A DNA stretch of 57,306 nucleotides, from assembly GCA_029983675.1 (NCBI GenBank), contig JASBYY010000014.1, forward strand, positions 1 to 57,306, given 5' to 3'. Source of the stretch: Bacteroidales bacterium (GTDB taxonomy: Bacteria; Bacteroidota; Bacteroidia; Bacteroidales; F082). Within the stretch, counting starts at the first letter, position 1, and the number at the start of each line of letters is the position of its first letter. The position numbers and the translations under genes are program-made. This document shows, one piece after another, positions 45,384 through 55,049 of the stretch. The notes below the pieces were generated by a model. It searched no databases. It was not told the DNA's origin and saw only the letters and a program-made list of their open reading frames with translations.

Positions 45384-46409
45384 ATGCAAAACATCGATTG
45401 GGCCAATTTGACATTTGGCTATCATGCAACGAATTACAATGTCCGTTGCTACTACAGAAACGGACAATGGGGCGAATTGGAAGTCAGCTCCGAAACCAGC
45501 ATCAACATCCACATGGCGGCCACCTGCCTGCACTATGGTCAAGAGGCATTTGAGGGTCTGAAGGCTTTCCGCGGCAAAGACGGAAAGGTGCGCGTGTTCC
45601 GCATGGACGAAAACGGCAAGCGTCTTCAGTCGTCATGCGACGGCATCATGATGGCCAAGTTGCCGGTTGAAAAGTTCGAAGAAGCCATTAAGAAAGTGGT
45701 AAAGCTCAATGCGGAGTTCATTCCCCCCTACGAGACTGGTGCATCGCTTTATATCCGTCCGTTGCTGATCGGAACGGGTGCCCGCGTTGGTGTGAGTCCC
45801 GCTGATGAATACTTGTTTATCGTTTTCGTAACGCCTGTAGGACCATACTTCAAGGGCGGATTTATGGCTAACCCCTACGTCATCACACGTAAATACGACC
45901 GCTCCGCTCCGTTGGGAACCGGTATCTACAAGGTTGGCGGAAACTACGCTGCCAGTATGCGCGCCCATACCGAGGCCTGCCATGGTGGTCAATATGCTTG
46001 TGAGTTCTATCTTGACGCCAAGGAGAAGAAATTCATCGACGAAGCCGGTGCTGCCAACTTCTTCGGCATCAAGAATGACACCTATATTACACCGAAATCG
46101 ACTTCCATCCTGCCTTCTATCACTAACAAGAGCCTCATGCAGCTCGCTGAGAGTCTGGGTATGAAAGTGGAACGCCGTGCCATTCCCGAAGAGGAACTCG
46201 CCACGTTTGAAGAAGCCGGTGCTTGTGGCACTGCTGCCGTGATCAGCCCCATCTCGCGTATCGATGACCCTGAGACTGGAAAATCATATCAGTTCGGTGA
46301 CGGAAAGCCCGGCAAATGGAGCGAAAAGCTGTACAACAAACTTCGTGGCATCCAGTATGGCACCGAACCCGATGAGTTTGGCTGGATTACAGTCATCGAA
46401 GGCGTATAA
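45384..46409 (+). CDS. ilvE: Branched-chain amino acid aminotransferase
   Basis: 341 aa, PLP fold type IV, cytosolic. It interconverts branched-chain amino acids and 2-oxo acids with glutamate/2-oxoglutarate. Visible motifs: CLHYGQEAFEGLKAFRGKDG, YIRPLLIGTGARVGVSPADE, the PLP-lysine region GTGIYKVGGNYAASM, and ACGTAAVISPI. Length and motifs fit the BCAT group II family. Not part of a visible ilv operon. Confidence 0.95.
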   Translation: MQNIDWANLTFGYHATNYNVRCYYRNGQWGELEVSSETSINIHMAATCLHYGQEAFEGLKAFRGKDGKVRVFRMDENGKRLQSSCDGIMMAKLPVEKFEEAIKKVVKLNAEFIPPYETGASLYIRPLLIGTGARVGVSPADEYLFIVFVTPVGPYFKGGFMANPYVITRKYDRSAPLGTGIYKVGGNYAASMRAHTEACHGGQYACEFYLDAKEKKFIDEAGAANFFGIKNDTYITPKSTSILPSITNKSLMQLAESLGMKVERRAIPEEELATFEEAGACGTAAVISPISRIDDPETGKSYQFGDGKPGKWSEKLYNKLRGIQYGTEPDEFGWITVIEGV

Positions 46410-46436
46410 TGAGCCTCTTATAGGATTTATTCAATG

Positions 46437-46470
46437 TATGCGTCCCGAAAAAACGGGGCGCATATTTTTT
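46437..46470 (+). terminator. Rho-independent terminator after ilvE
   Basis: TATGCGTCCCG / CGGGGCGCATA stem with a six-A loop and a T-run. Confidence 0.9.
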
Positions 46471-46577
46471 GAAATAATCCGGTTTTTAACCTGCAAACTC
46501 GGATATTATAGTATTTTTGCAGCTGTTTCAACTTATTATTAATAGATTATCAACAAAACATTTACTAATTACTAACT

Positions 46578-48611
46578 ATGAGAAAACAGTATTCTTTTGT
46601 ATTGATGCTTCTGCTTGCCTTTGCATTTTCGGTGCAAGCCCAGCAATTTGTCTCAACAGTCCCTTCCAACAGAAATGTGATATTGGAGGAATTTACCGGA
46701 AGAAACTGCGGTTATTGCCCCGATGGACACGTAATTGCAAATCAGATCATGGCTAATAATCCCGGCAGGGTATGGGCGATAAATGTACATGGAGGTTCTT
46801 TTTCACCTACAAGTTATCCCAACCTTAATGTCCCTGATGGTTTGACCATTCAGTCGGGATTTAGCATCGGCGGTTTCCCGGCAGGTGTCGCCAATCGTTC
46901 AACGGCATCGGCTCAAGGTAGAGGAACATGGACGGGGTTGTGCAATGCGCAATTGGCTCAGCCTTCCGAGTTGAATGTCAGCGGACAGGTCGTTATCAAT
47001 CCGGTTACCCGCGTCGCTTCGGTCACTGTTGAGGTGTATTATACCGGCAATAGCGCATCCGATCAGAATTATCTGACGGTGGCTATGCTTCAGGATAGCA
47101 TTATGGGCAGCCAGTCCGGTGGATCCACCAACCCCGCACAATGGGTCAACGGTCAATACTGCCACATGCACGCGCTTCGCGACATTATCACGCCCAGCAC
47201 TTGGGGTGAGGCTATTAGCCCTACAACAGCAGGCACTTTGATTACAAAAACATACCAATATCAGATTCCTGAGACCATAGGAAGTCCGAATGGTGTTGCA
47301 GTCAATCTCAACCATATTTTCTTTTTGGCTTGGGTGAGCGAAAAAATGCAAGGAACACCTTCGCGCCCCATCCTTTCCGGATGCGAGCTTCAGCAAATGA
47401 TGGGCACGGAAAACGCTATTTATCCTATGATTTCGCAAGTAACCATGACCAATCCCGTGAGTTGCGAACAAGAGAAAAACTTTTCCATGCATGTTGATAA
47501 TGCAGGTCTTGAGGCTTTGACCCAGATTAAGTTTAAGGCTGAATGCGAAGGAACGGCTACGGAATACAATTGGACCGGCAATCTTGCTTCATACACCAGC
47601 ACCAATATTAATATGGTTGTGAACCTGCCTTTCGGTAACCACAATGTCAAATTCAGCATCGTTGAAGCCAATGGACAGCCTTATGAAAACTCAAAAACCA
47701 TTTCTGCCACATGCAGCGAATGGGTGAATCTCGACATGCAGGGTGATGAAGAAGAACTGAAAATCCATATCATGCAGGATAAGTTTGGCAACCAGACCAC
47801 GTGGAAGGTGTTTGCCTCCGATATGTCGGTGCTTGCCTCTGGTGGACCTTACTCCATGCTGTTGGGAGGAACCGCTACACAGCTTCACGTTGAAAGTGTT
47901 ACTGTTCCGAAGAATGAATGCATTAATTTCGTTATTTATGACTCACAAGGTAACGGTATCTGCTGCGCCAATGGAAATGGCTATTATAAGATATTCGACA
48001 GCAATGACAATTTGCTTGTTGACGGTAATGGGGATTTTGGCGAAGAGGCTTCTCACCTGATTTCCACTGGCCAAGGGACCGGTGAGCTTACGGTAACCAC
48101 ACTTGACGTGAGAGATATTACTGCTACAAGCGCCACTTTCGTCGGTAAGGTTCAGGGCGGCACAGCCGAATCAGTTGGTTTTGAGTATAGAAAGGTAACT
48201 GCCCCGACCATATTTACCGTTGACGGCACTTTGAATGGCAATGTGTTCACGGCAAGTGTACAGGATCTGACCCCAATGACCATATACATGGTTCGTGCTT
48301 ATGCAGTACAAAACGGAGAAAAGATTTATGGCGAGGACATGACCTTTACTACCACTCCTACAGGTGTCGGCGAACTGTATGGCCAGGTTGTTATTTATCC
48401 GAATCCTGCAAATGAAAAACTGAACATCAATTGCAAGAGCATGTCCGAAGTGGAGGTTTTCAATGCCGTTGGTCAGAAAGTTCTGTCGCAGAAGGTTTCA
48501 GGAACAACGACGCAGATCGAGCTTGGCGAAATGAATAACGGCATCTACTTTGTACGTGTCCGTATGGAAAACGGAGCCGTCGTGAGCCATCGTTTTGCAG
48601 TGTCAAAATAA
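46578..48611 (+). CDS. Omp28/thioredoxin-like secreted protein with T9SS sorting domain
   Basis: 677 aa. Signal peptide ending VQAQQ. The N-terminal domain NVILEEFTGRNCGYCPDGH carries a CxxC in a thioredoxin-like setting typical of Omp28-related proteins. The middle consists of beta-rich repeats, one of them a fibronectin III-like stretch (TVTTLDVRDITATSATFVGK). The C-terminus is a type A T9SS sorting domain (GQVVIYPNPANEKL to SHRFAVSK). Likely a surface or released protein; redox activity is possible but unproven. A TATTTTTG -7 element at 46512-46519 precedes it. Confidence 0.88.
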   Translation: MRKQYSFVLMLLLAFAFSVQAQQFVSTVPSNRNVILEEFTGRNCGYCPDGHVIANQIMANNPGRVWAINVHGGSFSPTSYPNLNVPDGLTIQSGFSIGGFPAGVANRSTASAQGRGTWTGLCNAQLAQPSELNVSGQVVINPVTRVASVTVEVYYTGNSASDQNYLTVAMLQDSIMGSQSGGSTNPAQWVNGQYCHMHALRDIITPSTWGEAISPTTAGTLITKTYQYQIPETIGSPNGVAVNLNHIFFLAWVSEKMQGTPSRPILSGCELQQMMGTENAIYPMISQVTMTNPVSCEQEKNFSMHVDNAGLEALTQIKFKAECEGTATEYNWTGNLASYTSTNINMVVNLPFGNHNVKFSIVEANGQPYENSKTISATCSEWVNLDMQGDEEELKIHIMQDKFGNQTTWKVFASDMSVLASGGPYSMLLGGTATQLHVESVTVPKNECINFVIYDSQGNGICCANGNGYYKIFDSNDNLLVDGNGDFGEEASHLISTGQGTGELTVTTLDVRDITATSATFVGKVQGGTAESVGFEYRKVTAPTIFTVDGTLNGNVFTASVQDLTPMTIYMVRAYAVQNGEKIYGEDMTFTTTPTGVGELYGQVVIYPNPANEKLNINCKSMSEVEVFNAVGQKVLSQKVSGTTTQIELGEMNNGIYFVRVRMENGAVVSHRFAVSK

Positions 48612-48635
48612 GCCTTGACATCAATAAGAATAAGA

Positions 48636-48661
48636 AAAGCCACCGGTTAGGTGGCTTTTTT
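48636..48661 (+). terminator. Terminator between the Omp28-like gene and pyrF
   Basis: AGCCACC / GGTGGCT stem with a 5-nt loop and a T-run on the plus strand and an A-run on the other side, so it may serve both convergent genes. Confidence 0.88.
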
Positions 48662-48689
48662 TATGGAGTGTCGATTTATACTGCCTTTG

Positions 48690-49523
48690 TCAAATCAATC
48701 CGTTTTCTTTCAAAATGGCAGCCATTTGGCTTTGCAGCTTGTGTGCTTCTTCACCTGCTTTGACAGCGAAATCGCTGCCGTTTGAGGCGTAGATGATGCC
48801 CCTCGATGAGTTGACCAACAAACCGCATTCTTTATTGATGCCGTTTTTTGCGACAGCCTGCAAGTCGCCACCCTGCGCACCAACGCCCGGAACAAGGAAG
48901 AAGTAGTCGGGCAGTTGTTTGCGGATGTCGCCAAGTTCCTCGGGATGGGTCGCTCCCACCACAAACATCATTTGTTCAGAAGAAGCCCATTCGGTGGCTT
49001 TCTGAAGCACTTGTTGGTGTAGCAGCCTTTCGCCGACATTCAGGTATTGGAAGTCCTTTGAACCGGCATTGGAAGTCAAGGCAAGCAATATGACCCATTT
49101 GCCGTCGAAATTGAGAAAAGGTGAAACAGAGTCTTTTCCCATATAGGGCGCAACGGTGAGTGCGTCAACTTTTAGACTGTTGAAGAATGCCTTGGCGTAG
49201 TTGGCCGACGTGTTGCCGATATCACCGCGTTTGGCATCGGCAATGATGAAGATATCGGGATGGTTATTGCGCAGGTATTGAACGGTGCGTTCCAAACTTT
49301 GCCAGCCCTTGGCGCCATACACTTCGTAGAAAGCAGTGTTGGGCTTGTAGGCGACGGCGTATTGTGCGGTATGGTTGATGATTTGTTTGTTGAACTCAAA
49401 GACAGGGTCGTCCGTCGCCAATAAGTTCTGCGGAATTTTATCAATGTCGGTGTCTAAGCCGATGCACAGAAAGGATTGCTTTTTCTGAATCTGTTCGATA
49501 AGTTGTTGCTTATTCATGATCAT
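48690..49523 (-). CDS. pyrF: Orotidine 5'-phosphate decarboxylase
   Basis: 277 aa. Converts OMP to UMP, the last step of pyrimidine synthesis. The catalytic motif ADAKRGDIGNTSANYAKAFF and the type 2 pyrF length (about 270 residues) are clear, plus CIGLDTDIDKIP at the N-terminus and VPGVGAQGGDL near the phosphate site. The ATG at 49523 overlaps the prfA stop (ATGA), suggesting coupled translation; the ATG at 49517 is also possible. Confidence 0.95.
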   Translation of the reverse strand: MIMNKQQLIEQIQKKQSFLCIGLDTDIDKIPQNLLATDDPVFEFNKQIINHTAQYAVAYKPNTAFYEVYGAKGWQSLERTVQYLRNNHPDIFIIADAKRGDIGNTSANYAKAFFNSLKVDALTVAPYMGKDSVSPFLNFDGKWVILLALTSNAGSKDFQYLNVGERLLHQQVLQKATEWASSEQMMFVVGATHPEELGDIRKQLPDYFFLVPGVGAQGGDLQAVAKNGINKECGLLVNSSRGIIYASNGSDFAVKAGEEAHKLQSQMAAILKENGLI

Positions 49524-50623
49524 TCTAGGTTTTCTTTCATTTTTTCCGCATTTTCAGCCATTTGCAACTTGTTGATGATTTCATCAAGGCTGCCGTCCAT
49601 GACAGCGGCAAGGTTGTAAACGGTAAGGCCGTCCACACGATGGTCGGTGACGCGACCTTGCGGGAAGTTATAGGTTCTGATTTTTGCCGAACGGTCGCCG
49701 GTCGAAACCATGGTCTTGCGTTTGGCGGAGATGTCGTTGATGTATTTCTGGTATTCAAGGTCGTAGATGCGTGTGCGCAGGCGCGACAGTGCTCTTTCCT
49801 TGTTTTTGGGCTGGTCACGGGTTTCGGTGCATTCGATGAGAATCTCTTCGGCAACGCCTGTGTTGGGATTCTTCCAAATATAACGCAGGCGCACGCCCGA
49901 TTCCACCTTGTTCACGTTTTGACCACCGGCGCCACTGGAACGGAAGGTGTCCCACTTGATTTCGCCTTCGTTGATTTCCACGTCAAACTCTTCCGCTTCG
50001 GGTAATACCGCCACGGATGCGGCAGAGGTGTGGATGCGTCCTTGTGTCTCGGTCTTCGGCACACGCTGCACACGGTGCACCCCCGATTCAAACTTCAGGA
50101 TGCCGTAACAGCCATCGCCGACCACGGTAAAGTCGATTTCCTTGTAGCCGCCACTGCTTCCTTCGCTGACAAAAGTGATTTCCGTTTTCCATCCTTTTGT
50201 CTCGCAGTATTTGACATACATTCTAAACAAGTCTCCTGCGAACAAACAGGCTTCGTCACCGCCGGTTCCAGCACGGATTTCGAGACAGGCGTTTTTATTG
50301 TCTTGCGGATCCTTAGGAATCATCAATAGCCGGATGTCCTGTTCCAATTGCTCGATGCGGTTTTGGGCATTCACGATTTCTTCCGCCGCCATCTTGCGCA
50401 ATTCGTCATCTTTTTCCGATTCAAGCATGGAGCGAGCTTCCGATAAATTGCCTTGTAGCAAACGGTACTCATTAAAGGCCCTCACCAAAGGTTCCAAGTC
50501 CTTATAATCCTTGTTCAGTTTAACATAGCGCTTCATGTCGGCAACGACAGCGGGGTCGGCCAACTGTTCGCCCATTTCTTCCCAGCGGTGTTTGATGACT
50601 CCTAATTTTTCGGTGATGTCCAC
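49520..50623 (-). CDS. prfA: Peptide chain release factor 1
   Basis: 367 aa. Recognises UAA and UAG stop codons and triggers hydrolysis of the nascent chain. The GGQ catalytic loop is in SGAGGQNVNKVESGVRLRYI; the codon-recognition region VQRVPKTETQGRIHTSAASV is complete. Starts MDITEKLGVIKHRWEEMGEQ. First gene of a prfA-pyrF pair. Confidence 0.97.
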   Translation of the reverse strand: MDITEKLGVIKHRWEEMGEQLADPAVVADMKRYVKLNKDYKDLEPLVRAFNEYRLLQGNLSEARSMLESEKDDELRKMAAEEIVNAQNRIEQLEQDIRLLMIPKDPQDNKNACLEIRAGTGGDEACLFAGDLFRMYVKYCETKGWKTEITFVSEGSSGGYKEIDFTVVGDGCYGILKFESGVHRVQRVPKTETQGRIHTSAASVAVLPEAEEFDVEINEGEIKWDTFRSSGAGGQNVNKVESGVRLRYIWKNPNTGVAEEILIECTETRDQPKNKERALSRLRTRIYDLEYQKYINDISAKRKTMVSTGDRSAKIRTYNFPQGRVTDHRVDGLTVYNLAAVMDGSLDEIINKLQMAENAEKMKENLE

Positions 50624-50689
50624 GGATCGAAAATCGATTTGTTGATGATGATTTTAGAGTACAAAAGTACGATTTTATTGCTTATCCCG

Positions 50690-51000
50690 ATGCCAATGTT
50701 TATTCCTGCGCCGAAATCGTCGAAAGATTTGCTACTCATCATATCCAATATTCGTATGATTCTGTGCCTTCTGCATGAGATCAATAATGTTTTCCACGCT
50801 GAATCCGCAGAAATCGCCGAATACTTTCTCGTGTTATCGCATCCACTTTTCGTATGGTTCTGCGCATTCTGCGTGATATAAAATTCACACGCTGGCATCG
50901 TCTAATCCACCGAATTATCTTCGCATATTATCGCAATTAACATTCGTATGATTCTACGCCTTCTGCGTGATACAATTCCTGCGTGATGCAAATCTCTGCA
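50690..51000. repeat. Degenerate tandem repeat, period about 95 bp, three units
   Basis: The 29-bp box TTCGTATGRTTCTGYGCMTT followed by CTGCRTGA occurs at 50751, 50849 and 50943. Between the boxes, related spacers contain CACGCTG..ATC and TTATCGCA segments. No gene is visible; this region separates purM from prfA. Confidence 0.75.
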
Positions 51001-51008
51001 TCCGTGTA

Positions 51009-52172
51009 TCAATACTCGAAAACTCCGTACGGGCTTCGAATCGTCAGTCGTTTTTTGTCGGAATCTTCCACATGGCCGATGATCTTACTCTCGATATGGA
51101 ATGACTGGGCGATTTCCATCATTTCGTTGGCCGACTTTTCATCGGTATAGATTTCTAAGCGGTGTCCCATGTTGAACACCTTGTACATCTCTTGCCAGTC
51201 GGTGTGTGAGGCCTCTTGAATCATACGGAATAGTGGCGGCAACTCAAACAGATTGTCTTTCACGATGTGTAGCTTATCCACAAAATGCAGCACCTTGGTT
51301 TGTGCGCCGCCGCTGCAATGGATGATGCCATGGATTTGCTTCCTGAATGATTTCAGAATCGGTATCATCAATGGCGTGTATGTGCGAGTGGGTGAGAGGA
51401 TGAGTTTTCCAACATCAACGCCTTCTATTTCAGTAGGTTCTGTGAGTTTGTGAGGACCAGAATAGATCAGCTCTTTCGGAATGCTATGGTCGTAGCTTTC
51501 GGCATATTTCTCTGCCAGATAATGTCCAAGCACATCGTGGCGTGCAGAGGTGAGGCCGTTGCTGCCCATGCCGCCGTTGTAATGGTCTTCGTAGGAGGCT
51601 TGCCCGAAAGAAGCGAATCCCACAATACAATCGCCGGGGCGTATGGCGTTCTCAATGACTTCGTCGCGTTTTATCCTTGTTGTGACCGTGCTGTCAACGA
51701 TAACTGTGCGCACCAAATCGCCCACGTCGGCGGTTTCGCCACCGGTAAGGTAAATGCCGATACCGATCTGGCGCATCTTCTCTAAAAAATGCTCCGTGCC
51801 GTTAATAAGGGCAGAGATGACTTCTCCGGGAATCAGGTTTTTGTTTCTGCCAATTGTGGAGGATAGCAGCATGTTATCAGTCGCACCCACACAAATCAGG
51901 TCGTCCGTGTTCATCACCACGGCATCCTGTGCCACACCTTCCCAAACGGATAAGTCTCCGGTTTCTTTCCAATAAAGGTACGCCAATGAGGATTTGGTGC
52001 CTGCGCCGTCGGCGTGCATGATGTTGCAATACTCCGGATCATTGCCCAGAATATCGGGGATGATCTTGCAGAACGCATTGGGATAGAGACCTTTGTCAAG
52101 GTTCTTGATGGCGTTGTGTATGTCTTCCTTTTCGGCTGAAACGCCTCTGAGTCGGTATCGTTGATTGTCCAT
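51009..52172 (-). CDS. purM: Phosphoribosylformylglycinamidine cyclo-ligase (AIR synthase)
   Basis: 387 aa. ATP-dependent ring closure of FGAM to AIR in purine synthesis. The PurM fold signature HADGAGTKSS near residue 55, DAVVMNTDDLICVGATD and YLTGGETADVGDLV are present. It is longer than E. coli PurM (345 aa), as usual in Bacteroidota. The ATG overlaps the stop of the upstream OmpA-like gene by one base (TAATG), so the two genes are co-transcribed. Confidence 0.92.
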   Translation of the reverse strand: MDNQRYRLRGVSAEKEDIHNAIKNLDKGLYPNAFCKIIPDILGNDPEYCNIMHADGAGTKSSLAYLYWKETGDLSVWEGVAQDAVVMNTDDLICVGATDNMLLSSTIGRNKNLIPGEVISALINGTEHFLEKMRQIGIGIYLTGGETADVGDLVRTVIVDSTVTTRIKRDEVIENAIRPGDCIVGFASFGQASYEDHYNGGMGSNGLTSARHDVLGHYLAEKYAESYDHSIPKELIYSGPHKLTEPTEIEGVDVGKLILSPTRTYTPLMIPILKSFRKQIHGIIHCSGGAQTKVLHFVDKLHIVKDNLFELPPLFRMIQEASHTDWQEMYKVFNMGHRLEIYTDEKSANEMMEIAQSFHIESKIIGHVEDSDKKRLTIRSPYGVFEY

Positions 52173-54628
52173 TAGTTGAATATGAGTTTCTTGGTCTTAG
52201 TGTCGAATTGATAGTTGCCAAACTGTTTCAAGGTCTTTTGTCCGATGACCCATTCCTCGACCATGCGTTTTCTTACCTTGACCTCCACGTTGTATATGCT
52301 ACGTCCGGCAAGACACATCTCTTTCACGGTGAAAACGGCACCTTCGGCAATGCTGCCCGTTCCGAGAACTTCTTCCGTGTTGCCCTTGAAGTTGTCGCGG
52401 TTGATCCGCCCTTCTTTAAGGAGTTTCAAAGCCTGAGCCTCCGAAATGAGCAGGTCGGCATTCTGGCTGTAGGTGAATGTCTCGCCGTAACCATCCACAT
52501 TGACGTTGAAGTAGAAATAGCCCGCTTTGTTCTGGTTGAACAAAACGAAATTCTCTTCCTGTGGATTGATGGCGATGTGTACCGACTGGTTGTCACCGAT
52601 ATTAACTCTCGGGACAAAATCCTTGTTCAGAATGCGAAATTCCGTGCGTCGGTTCATCTGGTGTGCAGCTTCCTTGGCATCGTTGCTCGATAGACTATTG
52701 ATAAAGGCTTCGTTCAAAACAGTGCCAGCCTTGAAAGCGTGTCCGTGAACCTTGACATCTTTTTGCAATGTGCGAGGAACCCTTTCGCCATAGCCCTTTG
52801 CTGTCAGTCGTAATGGGTCTATTCCTCGGATAATCAGATAATCTACAACTGATTGTGCACGCTTTTGAGAGAGAATGTCGTTGCGTTCCTCCGTGTCGCG
52901 GCTGTCGGTGTGCGAAGCCAACTCGATGGTAATGGTCGGGTTGATTTGCAGTGTTTCGATCAATCCTTGTAAGGAGTCTTCAAACTGTGGCTTCAAATCC
53001 CATTTTCCCAAATCGTACAGGATGTCGGGCAGCATGATGGGTTCTTCGGGAATCGGCTCAATGACGTATTCCTTTTCGAAGTCCTTGCTAAACTCAATAC
53101 CGACAGTGGTTTCCGTAGCATTATAGGTGAAGTAGTTGGCTTTGTCGATGGTGATTTCGTAGTTGGTATTGCCTTTCAGTTGGCTTTCGCTGAAACTGAA
53201 GAATCCTTTGCTGTTGGTGCGTGTCATCATGCTCGATCCGTCGGAGCCGACCATACGGACGTTTGCGTTTTCGACAAATTGATTCGTTTTTTCGTCTTTG
53301 ACGGTTCCAGAGAAGGTGAACAGAATGGCGGACTGTTCGAAATAATAGATGTTGTCAACGCCGCGCGTATTGCCACGGTTGCTGGAGATGAAGCCGCGTT
53401 CCTCGGTGGGGTGGAAGATGATGGCGAAGTCGTCGCTGGTGGAGTTGATAGGTGATTTCAGGTTGACAGGTTCACCCCAGTTGCCGGAAGTGTCGATGGT
53501 GACCATGAAAATGTCGAGGCCGCCCATGCCGCCGTGTCCGTTCGAGGCGAAGTAAAGCGTGGTATCGTTACGCAGAAAGGGGAAAAGCTCGTCGCCTGCC
53601 GTATTGATAGTGGGGCCGACGTTGAAAGGGCGCTCAAAGGCGTCATTGGTCGATTTGCGTGTGGTGACCCAAATGTCTTTTTCGCCAAAGCCACCTCGAC
53701 GGTCCGAGGAGAAGTACATGATCAGCTCATCGTCAGATAGGGTGGGGTGTCCTACAATATCAAGGGTGTCAATGCCTTTGATTTCGACAGGACGTGCGTT
53801 GGCGAAAGTGCCGCCGCTTTTGGCAGCCACCATGATCTGGCAGCCGTTTTTGCGATGTTCGCCGTTCTGACAGCGTGTGTAATACATCCGTGTGTATTTT
53901 GAGTTGAAGAATGGCGCTCCTTCGCTGGCTTTCGTGTTCACATTTTCACTTTCATCGGCAATGACAGGGGAACTCCAGTCGCCTTTGCGGTCTTGTTTCG
54001 ACATGAAAAAGTCGGCAAAGTGTTGGCCGTTGATGCCGTCCTTTTCTTTTCCTGTGGCACCGTCGCGTGAGGAGGTGAAAATGATTTCATTGTAGTTTGA
54101 ATTTGACCATACGGCACAAAAGTCGGAATAACGCGTAGTGTTGAGCTTTTTCATCTCTTTCAGCTCATATTTCAACGGGTTTTCAATCCATTCCTTGATC
54201 ATGGCAGCTGTTTCGGCACCGATTTTTCCACGGTTGTCGGTTGGTACCATTTGGGAATAACGGTTGTAACACTCGATGGCATCGTCAAATTTTTCGTTCA
54301 TCTTGTAAGTGTCGCCAAGGGAGAGATAAACCTCAGGGTGTGCATTCGGATAATCGGATTTCAACACCCGTTTATAATAGGGTTCGGCACGTTTGGGGAG
54401 ACCGATAAGGCGGTAGCATTCGCCCATCTGAAAACTGATGCGGTTGCGTTCCTCTTTGTTCCTCCGGCTTCTCTTATAGGCTTTCTTATAGCGGTCAACG
54501 GCTTCGGAATACTGTTTGCGCCCGAAGGCGAGGTCGGCATTCTTGGCAGGATTGCGGCGCTGGGCGTACAACTCAATGTCGGTCATTACGAACAGTAAAG
54601 CCAAAAGAATCAATATGTATTTTTTCAT
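52172..54628 (-). CDS. PorE-like OmpA-family protein (TPR, PD40 propeller, OmpA)
   Basis: 818 aa. Signal peptide MKKYILILLALLFVMTDIEL ending AQ. TPR-like helices (ADLAFGRKQYSEAVDRYKKA onward, about 25-160), PD40/beta-propeller repeats (FTSSRDG, YFSSDRRGGFGEKDIWV, YFASNGHGGMGGLDIF), a carboxypeptidase-regulatory-like domain (about 445-535), and an OmpA peptidoglycan-binding domain (TIELASHTDSRDTEERNDIL). This order is that of PorE of the type IX secretion system, matching the T9SS cargo proteins in the window. About 140 further residues follow the OmpA domain. An upstream frame start at 54730 would precede the signal peptide and is rejected. Confidence 0.88.
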   Translation of the reverse strand: MKKYILILLALLFVMTDIELYAQRRNPAKNADLAFGRKQYSEAVDRYKKAYKRSRRNKEERNRISFQMGECYRLIGLPKRAEPYYKRVLKSDYPNAHPEVYLSLGDTYKMNEKFDDAIECYNRYSQMVPTDNRGKIGAETAAMIKEWIENPLKYELKEMKKLNTTRYSDFCAVWSNSNYNEIIFTSSRDGATGKEKDGINGQHFADFFMSKQDRKGDWSSPVIADESENVNTKASEGAPFFNSKYTRMYYTRCQNGEHRKNGCQIMVAAKSGGTFANARPVEIKGIDTLDIVGHPTLSDDELIMYFSSDRRGGFGEKDIWVTTRKSTNDAFERPFNVGPTINTAGDELFPFLRNDTTLYFASNGHGGMGGLDIFMVTIDTSGNWGEPVNLKSPINSTSDDFAIIFHPTEERGFISSNRGNTRGVDNIYYFEQSAILFTFSGTVKDEKTNQFVENANVRMVGSDGSSMMTRTNSKGFFSFSESQLKGNTNYEITIDKANYFTYNATETTVGIEFSKDFEKEYVIEPIPEEPIMLPDILYDLGKWDLKPQFEDSLQGLIETLQINPTITIELASHTDSRDTEERNDILSQKRAQSVVDYLIIRGIDPLRLTAKGYGERVPRTLQKDVKVHGHAFKAGTVLNEAFINSLSSNDAKEAAHQMNRRTEFRILNKDFVPRVNIGDNQSVHIAINPQEENFVLFNQNKAGYFYFNVNVDGYGETFTYSQNADLLISEAQALKLLKEGRINRDNFKGNTEEVLGTGSIAEGAVFTVKEMCLAGRSIYNVEVKVRKRMVEEWVIGQKTLKQFGNYQFDTKTKKLIFN

Positions 54629-55049
54629 TATGTAGTAATTGTCGATGTAAAAACGCATAATGCCGCTTTTTATTTTGACGGCATCAATCGACAAAAGTAC
54701 AAATATTGTCTGAATGTGCCGCCCGACCATAGAAAAACTCCATGCCTTTTTTTGTGAAAATGGAAAGAGGTGACAGGCATGGCATTGGTTATGGCTGTGA
54801 TATGCGCATTTTGGGGGAGGAAAGGAGGCCTTTCCCCACTTGTTGGTTGTGGCTTGAGAAACGGCAAGTCAGATCTATGGAGATAAGGGCGTGTTCGATT
54901 GCAGACGGCCGAGATTTTTCAGGCATTATCACCAAACCGGTCATTATCTGGGAGAAAAATGCTATTTTTACGCCTTCTTTTGTCAAAGTCCGATTGGATG
55001 ATGACGTGGATAGGATTTTCTAACAACTTAAACACTTAAAATTCATGGT
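54629..55049. other. Divergent intergenic region, porE-like / M28 peptidase
   Basis: 420 bp. On the minus strand TACTTTTG (54692-54699) fits a -7 box for the porE-like gene. A 93-codon open frame on the plus strand (54742-55023) has no signal peptide or known domain and looks non-coding. Confidence 0.45.

Noticed and set aside
50690..51000. CRISPR array
   Set aside because: Only three degenerate repeats with related spacers and no cas genes; a tandem repeat instead.
54742..55023. 93-aa ORF in the porE-like/M28 divergent region
   Set aside because: No signal peptide, no domain, unusual composition; region needed for promoters.
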